A stretch of 64,000 bases of DNA from JABDMH01 sp965223165. Its GTDB lineage: Bacteria > Bacteroidota > Bacteroidia > Chitinophagales > Saprospiraceae. The stretch is taken from the NCBI GenBank assembly GCA_965223165.1, contig CBDCVQ010000020.1, positions 1,860,001-1,924,000 on the forward strand, written 5' to 3'. Of this stretch, positions 16,157 to 25,284 are shown in pieces; position 1 is the first letter of the stretch; each line of letters opens with the position of its first letter. A program made the position numbers and the translations under genes. Under the pieces are notes generated by a model. That model saw only the letters and a list, made by a program, of their open reading frames with translations. It did no database searches and was not told where the DNA came from.

Positions 16157-16560
16157 ATGATTGATCTTAAAAACTTAAAAAGATATTTATCCTTCTCTTA
16201 GCTTTCAATGCTTTGATGCAAGTCGCAATGGGAGTCATGATGCTCCAAGATTTTCAGCAGGTGGCAACATCTATGTTAAACCTCAACTATAGTGCAGATA
16301 TGTCGAAACTTGGAGGGACATTAGGGATGAATGTTCTGTTTTTGGGAATTGTTCTGTTTCTCAGTATTTATTGGATTTACCTAAATAATCGAAGTGGTGT
16401 CTCCTTAGCAATGCTCTTTGGGTTGTATGTGGTTATTGCTGGTATTGTTTCTTATTCTCAAGGAGTTTCAGAAGGTCTAACTATGGATGCTCCAAGAGGA
16501 ATCATGATCTTAGTTTTGGGATATTTTGTTCAGCGACAAGACAAGGCCATTTTATCATAA
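16157..16560 (+). CDS. Small four-helix membrane protein, frameshifted near its start
   Basis: The C-terminal 115 residues are open from 16213; the natural ATG at 16157 (MIDLKN) is one frame off. Adding one A to the A5 run at 16177-16181 joins them into MIDLKNLKKIFILLLAFNAL and onward, giving about 135 residues with hydrophobic segments near residues 9-27, 55-70, 82-100 and 115-127. I do not recognise the family. The divergent TetR and the operator suggest an inducible membrane function. The one-base defect may be a sequence error, a real mutation, or less likely a slippage site. Confidence 0.6.
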
Positions 16561-16599
16561 ACCATTTCCTGAAAGATTAACTCATTATCAAATAACCCC

Positions 16600-16950
16600 A
16601 GATGGAAAAACAGATTCCGGGATGAATGAGATCGCAGTAAGCAATCTACTTGGAAATGCCATTTTGGTGGAACTCCAATGATGAAATTCATATGGAATTA
16701 TATCATGCCTATTTTCTTTTCGGTGTTTGGAATGGGGCACAAAGTCGACAAAGGAGCGGCACGATTTGTGGATGCAATTTCAAACAAAAAATACAAGACA
16801 GGAAGATTTTGCGCCAGTAGGGAAGGTAAAATGACAGGTGAAGTCGTGGACCACTTTGAGATTTTACCGGCGTTGGCCAACGTTAACGCTCAGGAAAGCG
16901 CTTATCAGGCGGTCATCAGTTTTTATCTTAGTTTTTATGTAATTACGTAA
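16600..16950 (+). pseudogene. Short-chain dehydrogenase remnant (C-terminal part)
   Basis: The segment beginning MMKFIWNYIMPIFF and including VDKGAARFVDAISNKKYKTG, FCASREGKMTGEVVDHFEIL and NVNAQESAYQAV matches the C-terminal third of SDR proteins related to protochlorophyllide reductase. A short upstream piece in another frame (MNEIAVSNLLGNAILVEL) may come from the middle of the same gene. The Rossmann N-terminus and the catalytic YxxxK are missing. A deleted remnant rather than a working gene. Confidence 0.6.
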
Positions 16951-16961
16951 TATTACGTAAT
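16942..16961. repeat. Perfect 20-bp palindrome
   Basis: ATTACGTAATATTACGTAAT is its own reverse complement. It lies at the 3' end of the dehydrogenase remnant. It could be an operator or a recombination scar; no protein partner is apparent. Confidence 0.55.
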
Positions 16962-17219
16962 AAATAAGATCGGATTAGACAAGATGGCACATGCGCCCAA
17001 AGCGTTGAACAAGCCCTTCTCGTTTTCATAGAAAGAATCGTCCACGATAAATAGCCCGATGGATTAGTATTAGCAGCCTGATAAGGGGATTAGATATTAG
17101 TCAGATGGTCAACTACAGAGGACGGACTACAGGCGTATGACTCCTATTTATTGTTTAAGGATTATAGTGCGGCAAGGCTGTGAAGTAGAGGTGTTGAAGT
17201 GGTGGACTGTGACTGAACT
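16962..17219. other. Non-coding sequence between remnants
   Basis: No gene or clear structure seen; it ends at the junction with the second integrase remnant. Confidence 0.5.
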
Positions 17220-17235
17220 GTTGAGGAGTTGAACC

Positions 17236-17501
17236 GTCTTGCGAATGTGTATCATCCTCCGATCGAAGTCTATATCCGGCAATGTTAGATTGCACACTTC
17301 CTGCGACCGAAGGCCGGCACTATAGATCAGACTCAGCATCACCCGGTGCTTGAGGATACCACCAGATTTGAATAGTCTCTGACATTCCTTCTTGCTCAGC
17401 ACCACCGGAACCATTGAACTGTTGCTCTTCAAACGCATGTGCGGACAGCCAAAATGCACGCTAATCTTGGCAACTGCGCAAAGTCTGTGATGGCACGGCA
17501 T
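17236..17501 (-). pseudogene. Tyrosine recombinase remnant, copy 2
   Basis: A second, shorter copy of the integrase piece at 14700-15159, with the same VVLSKKECQRLFKSG and LIYSAGLRSQEVCNLTLPDI, ending at RRMIHIRKT where similarity to copy 1 stops. Only the box I arginine of the catalytic set is present. The linker and the decayed module that flank copy 1 also flank this one, so both derive from the same insertion or its duplication. Confidence 0.75.
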
Positions 17502-17580
17502 GCTAGGGCAGACTGCCTCTTTAGCTTGGGGGGCGGGATTAGTATGACCGGAATCGGTGGGTCAACATCTCCGGATGATC

Positions 17581-17930
17581 CATTTGCGACCCATGCCGGT
17601 CCGATGACATCGAATACTTGCCGGTTCCTCCTGACACTGCAGTCCTTAAGCTACGGCCCACAAACAGCCACCTCGATCTCCACCAAATCTCCAGATGACA
17701 GGATGGAACAGACCATGAATACACGATCTTCACTTATGGGACCTCAAGCCCTATGCCAAAACTCACGACTTTCTCCTTTTCCACCTCTGACAAACCTCGC
17801 GCCAACATCCTTACTATCCACAAATGAGCTCGATCTAGCCACAATGAACCTACATCTGGCATCTCTCGCTACAAAACACTATCTTCTACTCCCAATGGCG
17901 TGTCCTGCGTTTCCCTATACTGACCATCAG
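17581..17930. repeat. Decayed repeat module, copy 3
   Basis: About 345 bp similar to 13519-13850 throughout, and to 15248-15421 in its first half. It adjoins integrase remnant 2. No intact open frame on either strand. Confidence 0.7.
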
Positions 17931-18132
17931 GCTACTGACGATACTGTCAGCACAGATACCAGCGATCTTGTCAACACGGCCTCGTTCAACTGTCATGGAT
18001 CCCGACTTTCATGGTCGGGGACATGTCTGCGTCTGACACTACCCTGAACCTGATCGCCTCAGCATTATGACGCAGACATTCCTTTGTGTTATGTCCAACT
18101 AGAAATGTAATTAGATGAATATGATATTAAGA

Positions 18133-18139
18133 ATAATAA
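18133..18139. repeat. Target-site duplication, left copy
   Basis: ATAATAA directly precedes the left inverted repeat and recurs directly after the right one at 19670-19676. Confidence 0.8.
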
Positions 18140-18190
18140 CTCAAGTTTCGGCAGTAAAGGAATAAGAAAAAAAAAGGAGTTAAGTTACTT

Positions 18191-18221
18191 CTCTAAAATA
18201 CAGTAAATCAGTATTTTAGAG
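18191..18221 (+). promoter_or_regulatory. Hairpin in the leader of the IS transposase
   Basis: Perfect 11-bp stem CTCTAAAATAC / GTATTTTAGAG around a 9-nt loop, 26 nt before the transposase start and followed by GTTGACAAAAG. In other insertion sequences such leader hairpins reduce expression from outside transcripts by blocking translation or ending transcription. The same role is inferred here. Confidence 0.5.
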
Positions 18222-18246
18222 TTGACAAAAGAAACAAAACTCCTTA

Positions 18247-19668
18247 ATGAAAGATACAGATTTTTTCGAGGAAATACAATCAATTTTGATGTATTCTGGA
18301 CAGATTTCGTGCGCACTATTTAACGATGTAGTGAATAGTTCTCTATCAGGGATCAAGGCACATCATCATGCTTTAGCCAGTCGAGATTCGGTGGTCAAGA
18401 TGATGGTCTTGCTAAAGCTGTTGAAGATTGAGTCAATTGGGCAGTATTTTAGATCCGATTTAGGCAGGTTGATCCAATATGGCAAAGACGTATTCTATGG
18501 GATCAAGAATAGTCCGAGGATTAATTGGCGACAATGCTTGCTGAGACAAGCAAAGAGTTGTGATATCGAAGGCGAAGAAATATCACAAGACCATTCAAGG
18601 GCCGATCAGACGCGATGCTTTATTATAGATGATACCGACATGCCAAAGACGGGCAAGCGCATGGAACTATTAGGGCGGATCTATTCCCATGTGAAGGGCG
18701 GGTCCATACTGGGATATAAGGGGCTGAATCTGGCGTTGTGGACAGGTGCGACCCTGTTGCATCTTGACTTCTCCCTACATGGGGAGGCTGGGAAAAAGAA
18801 GGACCAGGGAATCAGGAAAAAAGATCGAAAGAAAAGATATGCTAAGAGGCGGGATAAGAATAGTCCAGGATGTAAAAGGACATCAGAATACTTTGAGAAG
18901 AAGACACTGGTAGCCGTACAAATGCTGAGACGAGCTATCAACAAAGGGTTCAGAGCCTCCTATATACTGGTAGATTCCTGGTTTTTTAACAGGTCATTGG
19001 TGGAAGCGGCGGTAAGCCATGGGATCCATTTGATTAGCCGGCCGAAGAACAATAATTGGAAGTATATATTGAAGGGGAATCCCCGTACTATTTCCAGCCT
19101 ATCCAACAAGTTTCGATCGTTGAACTCCAGAAAATATTGGACAGAGATGGGCCTATATTACGGAGGATTGACTGTAGAGTTCCAGGGTCACCTCCTCCAA
19201 TTATTCTTTTACAAAGAGAACAAACGAGGTAGCAAATGGGAGGTTATTGCCACGACCAATCTAAAAATTGGAGCCAAAAAGGCTTATCAGATTTACCAGA
19301 ATCGGTGGAGCATCGAAGTGTCTTACAAGGAACTCAAGCAACATTTGAAATTTGGCGCTTGTCAAAGCAGAGACTTTGACGCCCAAATCGCTGATGCTAC
19401 CCAATGCCTGCTGGCCTATAATTTCTTGTCAAAATATAAGATGATTCACCATTATCAAACCATCGGCGGTTTATTCAAAGAGATCTCACGCAACTGGCTC
19501 AGTCCCACTCTCATGAATAGATTTTGGAACAAAGTAATGGGCCTAATCCGAAAACTTGCCCGATTCGTAGACCTGCCCATCAACATCCTGCGCGATAATC
19601 TACTGCGGAAGGATGAATTCTACTCCAAATTTGAGAAACTGTCCCTAGCATTTACTACCGAAACTTGA
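18247..19668 (+). CDS. IS4-family DDE transposase
   Basis: A 473-residue transposase. Catalytic landmarks: first Asp in CFIIDDTDMPKTGKR, second Asp in SYILVDSWFFNRSL, and the IS4 Y-R-E-K signature in YQNRWSIEVSYKELKQHLKF, which gives the third acidic residue (Glu) and lysine. A basic insertion (GKKKDQGIRKKDRKKRYAKR) lies between the first two. Full length for this group and no frameshift. The stop codon TGA lies within the right inverted repeat. It catalyses cut-and-paste transposition of the element that interrupts the S41 peptidase gene. Confidence 0.93.
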   Translation: MKDTDFFEEIQSILMYSGQISCALFNDVVNSSLSGIKAHHHALASRDSVVKMMVLLKLLKIESIGQYFRSDLGRLIQYGKDVFYGIKNSPRINWRQCLLRQAKSCDIEGEEISQDHSRADQTRCFIIDDTDMPKTGKRMELLGRIYSHVKGGSILGYKGLNLALWTGATLLHLDFSLHGEAGKKKDQGIRKKDRKKRYAKRRDKNSPGCKRTSEYFEKKTLVAVQMLRRAINKGFRASYILVDSWFFNRSLVEAAVSHGIHLISRPKNNNWKYILKGNPRTISSLSNKFRSLNSRKYWTEMGLYYGGLTVEFQGHLLQLFFYKENKRGSKWEVIATTNLKIGAKKAYQIYQNRWSIEVSYKELKQHLKFGACQSRDFDAQIADATQCLLAYNFLSKYKMIHHYQTIGGLFKEISRNWLSPTLMNRFWNKVMGLIRKLARFVDLPINILRDNLLRKDEFYSKFEKLSLAFTTET

Positions 19669-19669
19669 G

Positions 19670-19676
19670 ATAATAA
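19670..19676. repeat. Target-site duplication, right copy
   Basis: ATAATAA, identical to 18133-18139. Removing the element and one copy restores an open frame with a signal peptide. Confidence 0.8.
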
Positions 19677-20956
19677 TTCTAGCGCTGACAGTCATTCCTG
19701 CAAAGTCGCAGTCCTTAAAGGATGTTTTGAGCACTGAGGATAAAATATTTGGTTTGTCGAGAATTTGGTCAGAGGCAACCAATAATTTTGTTTTTCTTGA
19801 TCGATTAACAATAGATTTTGACAGTCTTTACCGAGCCACAATTCCAAGCGTGATTGCTGCTCAGAACAACTTTGAATACATAAATGTATTGAGAAAGTTC
19901 ATGAACAAACTGGATGATGGTCACACAGGGATACTTTTGAATCAGTTCTACTGGAATGAAGGTGATTATCCTCCAGTCTTTTTGACAAAAGAAGATGGTA
20001 AATTTCTTGTGCAGAGAATAAGTAAGGATTTCGTTCAAGAAATACCTTTAGAATCCGAACTTCTAAGAGCTGACGGAGTACCTTACGCTGAGTATAAGGA
20101 AAATAGTCCATCGGGCAATCTATTCAGTTTCGTTAACACTACTGTATTGCTTGAATTCAAGACCCCATCTGGAACCATTGTCGAAAAGGAATTTGTTAGA
20201 AATTTTAATCACATGCACCGAACTGGTAGCCCTATAGAATTGGCTGTGATGGGCGAACAGGTGTCAAACAAGGATTGGAAAGAAATTGAATTTAAACAGA
20301 TTGATGGGTACTCCCTCGTAGAAATTAATACATTCCAAAGAGATACAGTCGTAAAACAGTTTCAAAAGTACATTGATGAAATAAATGAATCTAAAGGACT
20401 TATTGTTGACGTAAGAAAAAATAGAGGGGGCAACAGTGTATACGCAAAGGGAATTGCTCAACATTTAGTTTATAGGGATTTCCTCGTAGGTCCAATGTGG
20501 AAAACGAGAATTAACAATGCTGCTAAGAAGGCGTGGGGTTCAATGGCCCTATATGGTAAAGATGATGGATGGACAAGATCTAATCAGAAATATTGGAGGA
20601 ATAATGCTTGGGAGGTCAATGAACCCGACACAACAATTATACCGCGGTCTGTTGAACGTATTAAAGTGCCCATAGTTATCCTGATGGGAGAACAAACGTT
20701 CTCAGCCGCGGAGGATTTTTTGATATATACCCTCGGAAATAAAAATATAACCAAAATTGGGCAAAATTCTGCGGGAAGTTCCGGTCAACCATTGATTTTC
20801 GAGCTCCCTGGAGGAATATCAGCTCGGGTATGTGCAAAGAGAGATGCCCTACCAAATGGAGAAGATTATATTGGAATTGGAATCAAGCCAGATATTGAGT
20901 TAATGAATAACGAGGATGCGATCAGGTTTGCCATTGGTACACTAGAAAAGGGATAG

Positions 20957-21140
20957 CTGGGCATAACCATGTGCATGACGATCAGCCCGCCAAAAGACAT
21001 TGAGGTACTTGTACTTTGCAGATGGGTAGCGCAGCTTTTTGATCAGACCTCCAATCGACACCTTCGCCTCAAATCTGTGCAAGCGTGACGCGGATATTCC
21101 TTAGCGTTGTACACAATTTGACATAACAAACTATACCACA
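20957..21140. other. Intergenic region with a possible minus-strand gene fragment
   Basis: On the minus strand about 40 codons stay open and look coding-like (RFEAKVSIGGLIKKLRYPSA, then KYKYLNVFWRADRHAHGY), but no start or family can be assigned. It may be debris of a lost gene. Confidence 0.35.
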
Positions 21141-21590
21141 TTGCAACATAGAATAAGGGCTGCAGCACTAGTCGAATATAGAGGTAAAATATTATTGGTA
21201 AAGCATGTCCATCCCAAAACTAAATACGAATGGTGGACAGCGCCTGGTGGTGGAATAGAAGATTCTGATATATCGATAATAGCTGGCACTATAAGAGAAG
21301 TATTCGAAGAGACAGGGATAACCGTGCAGATCAATTCAGATCCGGTACTCATCAAAGAGTTTGTGGACGACGAGAACGACAGATTGAATATTGAGCTGTT
21401 TTTCCCTGCCAAATATATAAAAGGAGTCCTGACTACTGAAAATATTTACGGAAATGGAATTGATGAACAATATATTAAGGCAGCAAGATGGTTCTCGTCA
21501 GGGGAATTGGTTGAATATGATGTTTTTCCAAAAGAGATAATTCAATATTTTGACAGGAATCTCCACAAGATATACCAGGGACGGCACTAA
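21141..21590 (+). CDS. Nudix hydrolase, first of a tandem pair
   Basis: A 149-residue Nudix protein. The Nudix box runs from the GGGIED segment to REVFEETGI, with the metal-binding REVFEE core and a leading APGGG. Family members hydrolyse nucleoside diphosphates linked to another group; the substrate cannot be inferred. No ATG lies upstream in frame, so TTG at 21141 is the best visible start. The next Nudix gene follows at once, and the two may be co-transcribed. AT-rich relative to the housekeeping genes. Confidence 0.85.
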   Translation: MQHRIRAAALVEYRGKILLVKHVHPKTKYEWWTAPGGGIEDSDISIIAGTIREVFEETGITVQINSDPVLIKEFVDDENDRLNIELFFPAKYIKGVLTTENIYGNGIDEQYIKAARWFSSGELVEYDVFPKEIIQYFDRNLHKIYQGRH

Positions 21591-21603
21591 ACAGTATAAT
21601 ACA

Positions 21604-22035
21604 ATGAGAAGCTTTGGTAACAAGGAAGGAAATCGAAAATACAAGGACAGGCTTGGATCATATGGTGTACTGGTGAACCAAGATAATCATATTTGTATAA
21701 TAAGGGCTTTTTCTGGATTCACTCTACCCGGAGGTGGAGCAAAACCCCACGAAGACCCAATAGACGCGCTTCATAGGGAAGTAATCGAAGAAACTGGGTT
21801 TAAGATCCGCATTTTAAGAGAGATTGGCGTAGCCGAACAATTCTTGCACGCTGCAGGAGAGGGCTACTTTAGGAAGATATGCCACTATTTTCTCTGTTCA
21901 CACGAAGACCTAGTCACTTCAGAATCCGAAGTTGATCATGAAGTACTTTGGTGCAGTCAATCGGAATCACTTCATAAAATAGGAGAAGAAAGTTCTCATG
22001 GATGGGCCCTTAGAGCAGGAATCGATATGCTATAA
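21604..22035 (+). CDS. Nudix hydrolase, second of a tandem pair
   Basis: About 143 residues from ATG 21604 (the frame is open back to 21550, which overlaps the previous gene). Nudix box: TLPGGGAKPHEDPIDALHRE and continuing EVIEETGF, with the REVIEE metal site. The rest (IGVAEQFLHAAGEG, then CHYFLCSHED) fits small single-domain Nudix enzymes. The two neighbours are not close copies of each other. The 74-bp repeat starts 25 nt after its stop. Confidence 0.85.
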   Translation: MRSFGNKEGNRKYKDRLGSYGVLVNQDNHICIIRAFSGFTLPGGGAKPHEDPIDALHREVIEETGFKIRILREIGVAEQFLHAAGEGYFRKICHYFLCSHEDLVTSESEVDHEVLWCSQSESLHKIGEESSHGWALRAGIDML

Positions 22036-22060
22036 TGGACATTCAAATGCAAACTGCGTA

Positions 22061-22134
22061 CAATAAATAGGGATTCAAGTGGTCGGGAAAGTCTGTCCTC
22101 GTGCACGTGAACCCATTTTGAGTCCTGTGTTGAA
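22061..22134. repeat. 74-bp dispersed repeat, copy B
   Basis: The second copy of the repeat at 14619-14692, same length, about 87% identical by eye. Again just after a stop codon of an accessory gene. Shared core GGTCGGGAAAG and GTCCTCGTGCACG. Confidence 0.7.
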
Positions 22135-22456
22135 CTGATGAGTACCTAGGAAAAAGCAAAGGAGAAAATTGCCTAGGTTGGTATCATTTTGATACGTTTA
22201 CCGATCTCTTTTTCAATTGCTTGATTTGTCATCGCATACCAGTCCATAATGAGTAGATATTGTTACATTAAGGCCGTCTGAGCTCAATAATGTAAAGATT
22301 TATGCACATATTAACACAGGCCGACTATATATAGCTCAATGCATTAAAAATGCTACATTAAGTCCTATTTCATCCGGCAATGTAGCATAATCTACACATT
22401 ATAGTCGAAGCCATGTGTCTGGGCTGCTGGCAGATGATGGACTTCACGTGGAGGCA
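22135..22456. other. Non-coding region with two related hairpins
   Basis: No gene. Two hairpins of similar design follow each other: TTACATTA / TAATGTAA (22263-22270 and 22288-22295) and ATGCTACATT / AATGTAGCAT (22350-22359 and 22379-22388). The second is enclosed by an outer stem CGACTATA / TATAGTCG (22322-22329 and 22400-22407). It may be a small structured RNA or a remnant mobile element. Confidence 0.5.
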
Positions 22457-22903
22457 CTAATCCCCATGATACAACTTGGCCTCCCCGGGATAGGGAGTGC
22501 CTAGACCGGTCTCCAGATACTGTTTCAGACTCAAAAGATAGACGGTCCATTTAGTGGAAAAGTAGGCTAGGGACTCTAGATCCCCGTAGGGGATATTTTG
22601 ATGGATATGGGTCAAGAACACTTGGCCTTCTTTCTCCTCCAGCGTCCAAACCAACTGGGTCTGATCCCATGCTTTAAAACTGTCGTAGCAGGTCAGGACC
22701 AGCTTCTCATCCGGTTCGATCATGTCATAGGTAAACTTTAGGGTGGTTAGTCCGGCAAAATGTAACTGCAGCGTCTCCCCTTTTTTGACCTGCCCTTGTG
22801 CGCTGCTGGCCCACCAAGCGGCTAGTCCTTCTGGTGTCGAGATGGCGCGAAACATCTGGACCTTGGAGGTCTTGGCGCCGATGAAGTGTACTGTTTTTTG
22901 CAT
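22457..22903 (-). CDS. SRPBCC/AHSA1-domain protein
   Basis: About 148 residues from ATG 22903 (MQKTVHFIGAKTSKVQMFRA). The open frame extends 16 codons further upstream, but those residues are not family-like. The fold is the SRPBCC/START-like domain of the AHSA1 (activator of Hsp90 ATPase) group: STPEGLAAWWASSAQ after the first strand and helix, then LTCYDSFKAWDQTQLVWTLE and a C-terminal helix FSTKWTVYLLSLKQYLETG. Such proteins bind small hydrophobic ligands, or are stress-linked; the specific role is unknown. It converges with the Nudix genes. Confidence 0.8.
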   Translation of the reverse strand: MQKTVHFIGAKTSKVQMFRAISTPEGLAAWWASSAQGQVKKGETLQLHFAGLTTLKFTYDMIEPDEKLVLTCYDSFKAWDQTQLVWTLEEKEGQVFLTHIHQNIPYGDLESLAYFSTKWTVYLLSLKQYLETGLGTPYPGEAKLYHGD

Positions 22904-23114
22904 CGTGGTTGTGAAATGTAGACGACGAAGATAGGTGGAAAATTTTGGCAATATCGTGTGCTCGCGCCTACTCCGAGTACGCCTGCGAGTTGGACAAATT
23001 TGTTTCCGGGTCTTACGTTATCCTGCATGTGCACAGTCCGCGAGCAGCGACCCTTCAGCGGCAATGGACCTACCATGGGGCTGGTCTCGTGTGCATGCAA
23101 TTGAGCTTGATGTT

Positions 23115-24236
23115 TTACCAAGGGCCCTTCTGCGTGACCTGATAGAAGCGATGGCCATCAAATCGATAGAGGCCTTGTCCTGTGCCCCACCACATCCGAC
23201 CCGACCGATCTTGATACATACTTTGCACACAACAGTTAAGGCCGTCTTCTACTGTAAACACGCTAAAGGCTTCTGGATTTGAAATAGGTATCGTAGGGTC
23301 AAATCTGGTCGTGCTGCCGCGAGCTGTGATCCAGATGATTCCCGACCGTTCGATGAAGATACCCCAGATTTCACTACCCCCTATGCCATCGGCAGTGGTA
23401 TACTTGGTGAAGTTTTTTCCGTCATATCGACAGATGCCATCCTTCATCGTAAACCAAATATTTCCGGCCTGGTCCTGGGCAATGCCACCGGCATAGTTGT
23501 TGCCCAGGCCTTCTATTTCGACTATATTTTTGATGGTATTTCCATCGTAGCAGAAGACCCCGTGACTTCCTGAAGCAAACCAGATATTTCCGTCAGCGTC
23601 CTCCATGATGTCTTTGGTATTTACGGGAGGAAGCAAATCAAATCGGACAAAGCATTGGCCGCCGATGGTGTCAGCAGTGGCGATATATCGAAAGACACCG
23701 CCGTTGGTACCTATCCAGATATCCCCCGATCGGTCGACAAGAATACATCTCCGACCGACCCGGGTATTGCTGAGTCCATGTTTTTCGGTATAGCTCTGAA
23801 AGGATTGTCCGTCGTATTTGATGGCTCCGTGGTGCGTGCCAAACCATACATGGCCTTCTTGATCCTCCGTTATGGCATGAACAGTATTGACATGAGCGAT
23901 TTCTTTACTTTCGTTACCCTTAAAAAACTCGGCACTGCCGTAGTATTCCAACGTGTTTCCATCGTAGCGGGCCACGCTCTGCCCAGCCGGACCGAACCAG
24001 TAATTCCCTTTGGAATCCTGAAAAATACTTCGGATATATTGGCTTACCAGATTGGTATCGTTGTATGGATTGTGGTCGGTGGGTGACGGAGGTATTCCTA
24101 CGATTTCAGGAACCGGATTTGATTGATCGGAGGTTTGCTTGGCCGCCCTGGTCTCTTTTTGGCTTTGACATGAAGTGGCCAGCAGACCAGCTAAGAGCCA
24201 GACTAAAAGTGGTTTGCTTGAACAATATTTTGCCAT
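23115..24236 (-). CDS. Lipoprotein with two-component-regulator propeller repeats
   Basis: A 373-residue lipoprotein (lipobox LATSC at residues about 20-24) made of repeated propeller blades. The recurring unit is D..GN.WFGT..G..RYDG, for example GNYWFGPAGQSVARYDGN, GHVWFGTHHGAIKYDGQ and GNIWFASGSHGVFCYDGN. These Reg_prop repeats form the periplasmic sensor of hybrid two-component systems. Here no kinase domain follows, so it may be a free-standing ligand-binding propeller. It lies 15 nt after the TIM-barrel lipoprotein gene and is probably co-transcribed with it. Confidence 0.85.
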   Translation of the reverse strand: MAKYCSSKPLLVWLLAGLLATSCQSQKETRAAKQTSDQSNPVPEIVGIPPSPTDHNPYNDTNLVSQYIRSIFQDSKGNYWFGPAGQSVARYDGNTLEYYGSAEFFKGNESKEIAHVNTVHAITEDQEGHVWFGTHHGAIKYDGQSFQSYTEKHGLSNTRVGRRCILVDRSGDIWIGTNGGVFRYIATADTIGGQCFVRFDLLPPVNTKDIMEDADGNIWFASGSHGVFCYDGNTIKNIVEIEGLGNNYAGGIAQDQAGNIWFTMKDGICRYDGKNFTKYTTADGIGGSEIWGIFIERSGIIWITARGSTTRFDPTIPISNPEAFSVFTVEDGLNCCVQSMYQDRSGRMWWGTGQGLYRFDGHRFYQVTQKGPW

Positions 24237-24251
24237 TTTCCTCTTTGGGCT

Positions 24252-25151
24252 TTAATCAGGAATTGCGTCTGCCAGTCCCCGCAGTCCCGCCAGGTTTTCT
24301 TCGAGAATGACCCGCACATCGGCGTCGTCCACATGACCCAGTATGCCAAAGGGACCGCGGTATCCCTGGTCGCGAAGGATTTGTAGCATGGCAGCCTCTC
24401 GATCCCCAGCAGCGATCGGCAAAATTTTCGGACCGTCAGCTTTCATGCCGTTGAGGTTAACCGCCCAGAGATAGGGGAGCATGGTGTCTACTATCGACTG
24501 GAAGCGATCTAGTTGCGGGTGGGCATGATGAAAATTGTAGATGATGCCGACCTCCTCCGTCTGCAGTGCCTCGATGATCTTGACCTGATTGGCCGGCTCT
24601 CCAAACCAGTCTCCGTGGTTGTATAGGGCCACGCGACAGCCCATAGCGGCTGCTCGTTCCTGCAGATAGCCCACCATCTCCGCGCCCTGCTCGATCCGCT
24701 GCGCAGCGGAGCCCTGTTCAAAGTAGTTGGCGTTAAACCCCACCCAGAGCTGGGTTTGGAGCTGAGTCGAGGCGATCGCCTGCAGTACTTGCTCATTGGA
24801 AGCACTCAGCTGTCCCGGCTGATCCGTGTTGCCATTAATCCACAGCCACACCGCCATTACATCCAACCCGCTCGCCTCGGCGAGCTGCCATTCTTCCGCC
24901 ATCTCCGCCAGGTGCTGCTCCCGCCAGTCGTAGGCATAGGCCGAAAACCCCAATTCCCTCAGCATTGCTACCCTGGCCTGTGGTGACCGCTCTACACTGT
25001 CGAATGGCACCACACACCAGGCAAAGAGGTTGTCCATGGACAGATCTAGTGGAGTGGTGGCAGGAGCTGCCGGTGGTTGTTTGTTGGGCTGTTGGCAGCC
25101 CAGGAGTAGGGCGAGGATGGCCAACAGGGTCGGGTAGTAATTAGGTCGCAT
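24252..25151 (-). CDS. Lipoprotein with sugar-phosphate isomerase/epimerase-like TIM barrel
   Basis: A 299-residue lipoprotein (lipobox near ALLLGC, residues 14-19) whose body resembles the xylose-isomerase-like TIM barrel. Family marks: LRELGFSAYAYDWREQHLAE, CRVALYNHGDWFGEP, EVGIIYNFHHAHPQLDRF and WAVNLNGMKADGPKILPIAA. The His, Asp and Glu pattern would bind a metal. A secreted barrel of this type is common in Bacteroidota and may act on sugars. First gene of a probable two-gene unit with the propeller lipoprotein. Confidence 0.8.
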   Translation of the reverse strand: MRPNYYPTLLAILALLLGCQQPNKQPPAAPATTPLDLSMDNLFAWCVVPFDSVERSPQARVAMLRELGFSAYAYDWREQHLAEMAEEWQLAEASGLDVMAVWLWINGNTDQPGQLSASNEQVLQAIASTQLQTQLWVGFNANYFEQGSAAQRIEQGAEMVGYLQERAAAMGCRVALYNHGDWFGEPANQVKIIEALQTEEVGIIYNFHHAHPQLDRFQSIVDTMLPYLWAVNLNGMKADGPKILPIAAGDREAAMLQILRDQGYRGPFGILGHVDDADVRVILEENLAGLRGLADAIPD

Positions 25152-25284
25152 GCGTTGGTGGATTTATGCACGTCATCAATTGGACGGTCTCTGCGGGCGG
25201 ACATGGCCGGTGTCGATGCCAGTCATTTTGTTCATGGTGTTGTATCGAATCCTCTACTCTTGGACATGTTGTGGTGTTTAAATT

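Larger units (their letters stand above)
18140..19669 (+). mobile_element. IS4-family insertion sequence, 1530 bp, apparently complete
   Basis: Bounded by 19-bp inverted repeats CTCAAGTTTCGG(C/T)AGTAAA with one mismatch (18140-18158 and 19651-19669) and a 7-bp direct repeat ATAATAA outside each end. One transposase gene fills it, and the stop codon lies in the right repeat. A perfect hairpin (18191-18221) precedes the gene. All parts needed for transposition look intact, so the insertion appears recent compared with the decayed elements to its left. Confidence 0.9.
18115..20956 (+). pseudogene. S41-family peptidase interrupted in its signal peptide by an IS4-type element
   Basis: The gene is split by the element at 18140-19669. 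Its first codons are 18115-18139 (ATG AAT ATG ATA TTA AGA ATA ATA A). After the second target copy it resumes at 19677 in frame, giving the signal peptide MNMILRIIILALTVIPAKSQ and then the mature protein, about 434 residues in total. The peptidase part shows the S41 (C-terminal processing peptidase/tricorn-core) signature: LMGEQTFSAAEDF with the nucleophilic serine, then GQNSAGSSGQP. The open remainder (from TTG 19727, 409 residues) lacks export information, so activity in the envelope is unlikely. Confidence 0.85.

Noticed and set aside
14619..22134. Chromosomal integron cassettes with attC sites
   Set aside because: The 74-bp repeat follows two small genes, but the paired core sites and an integron integrase are not seen, and several genes between the copies have no such site.
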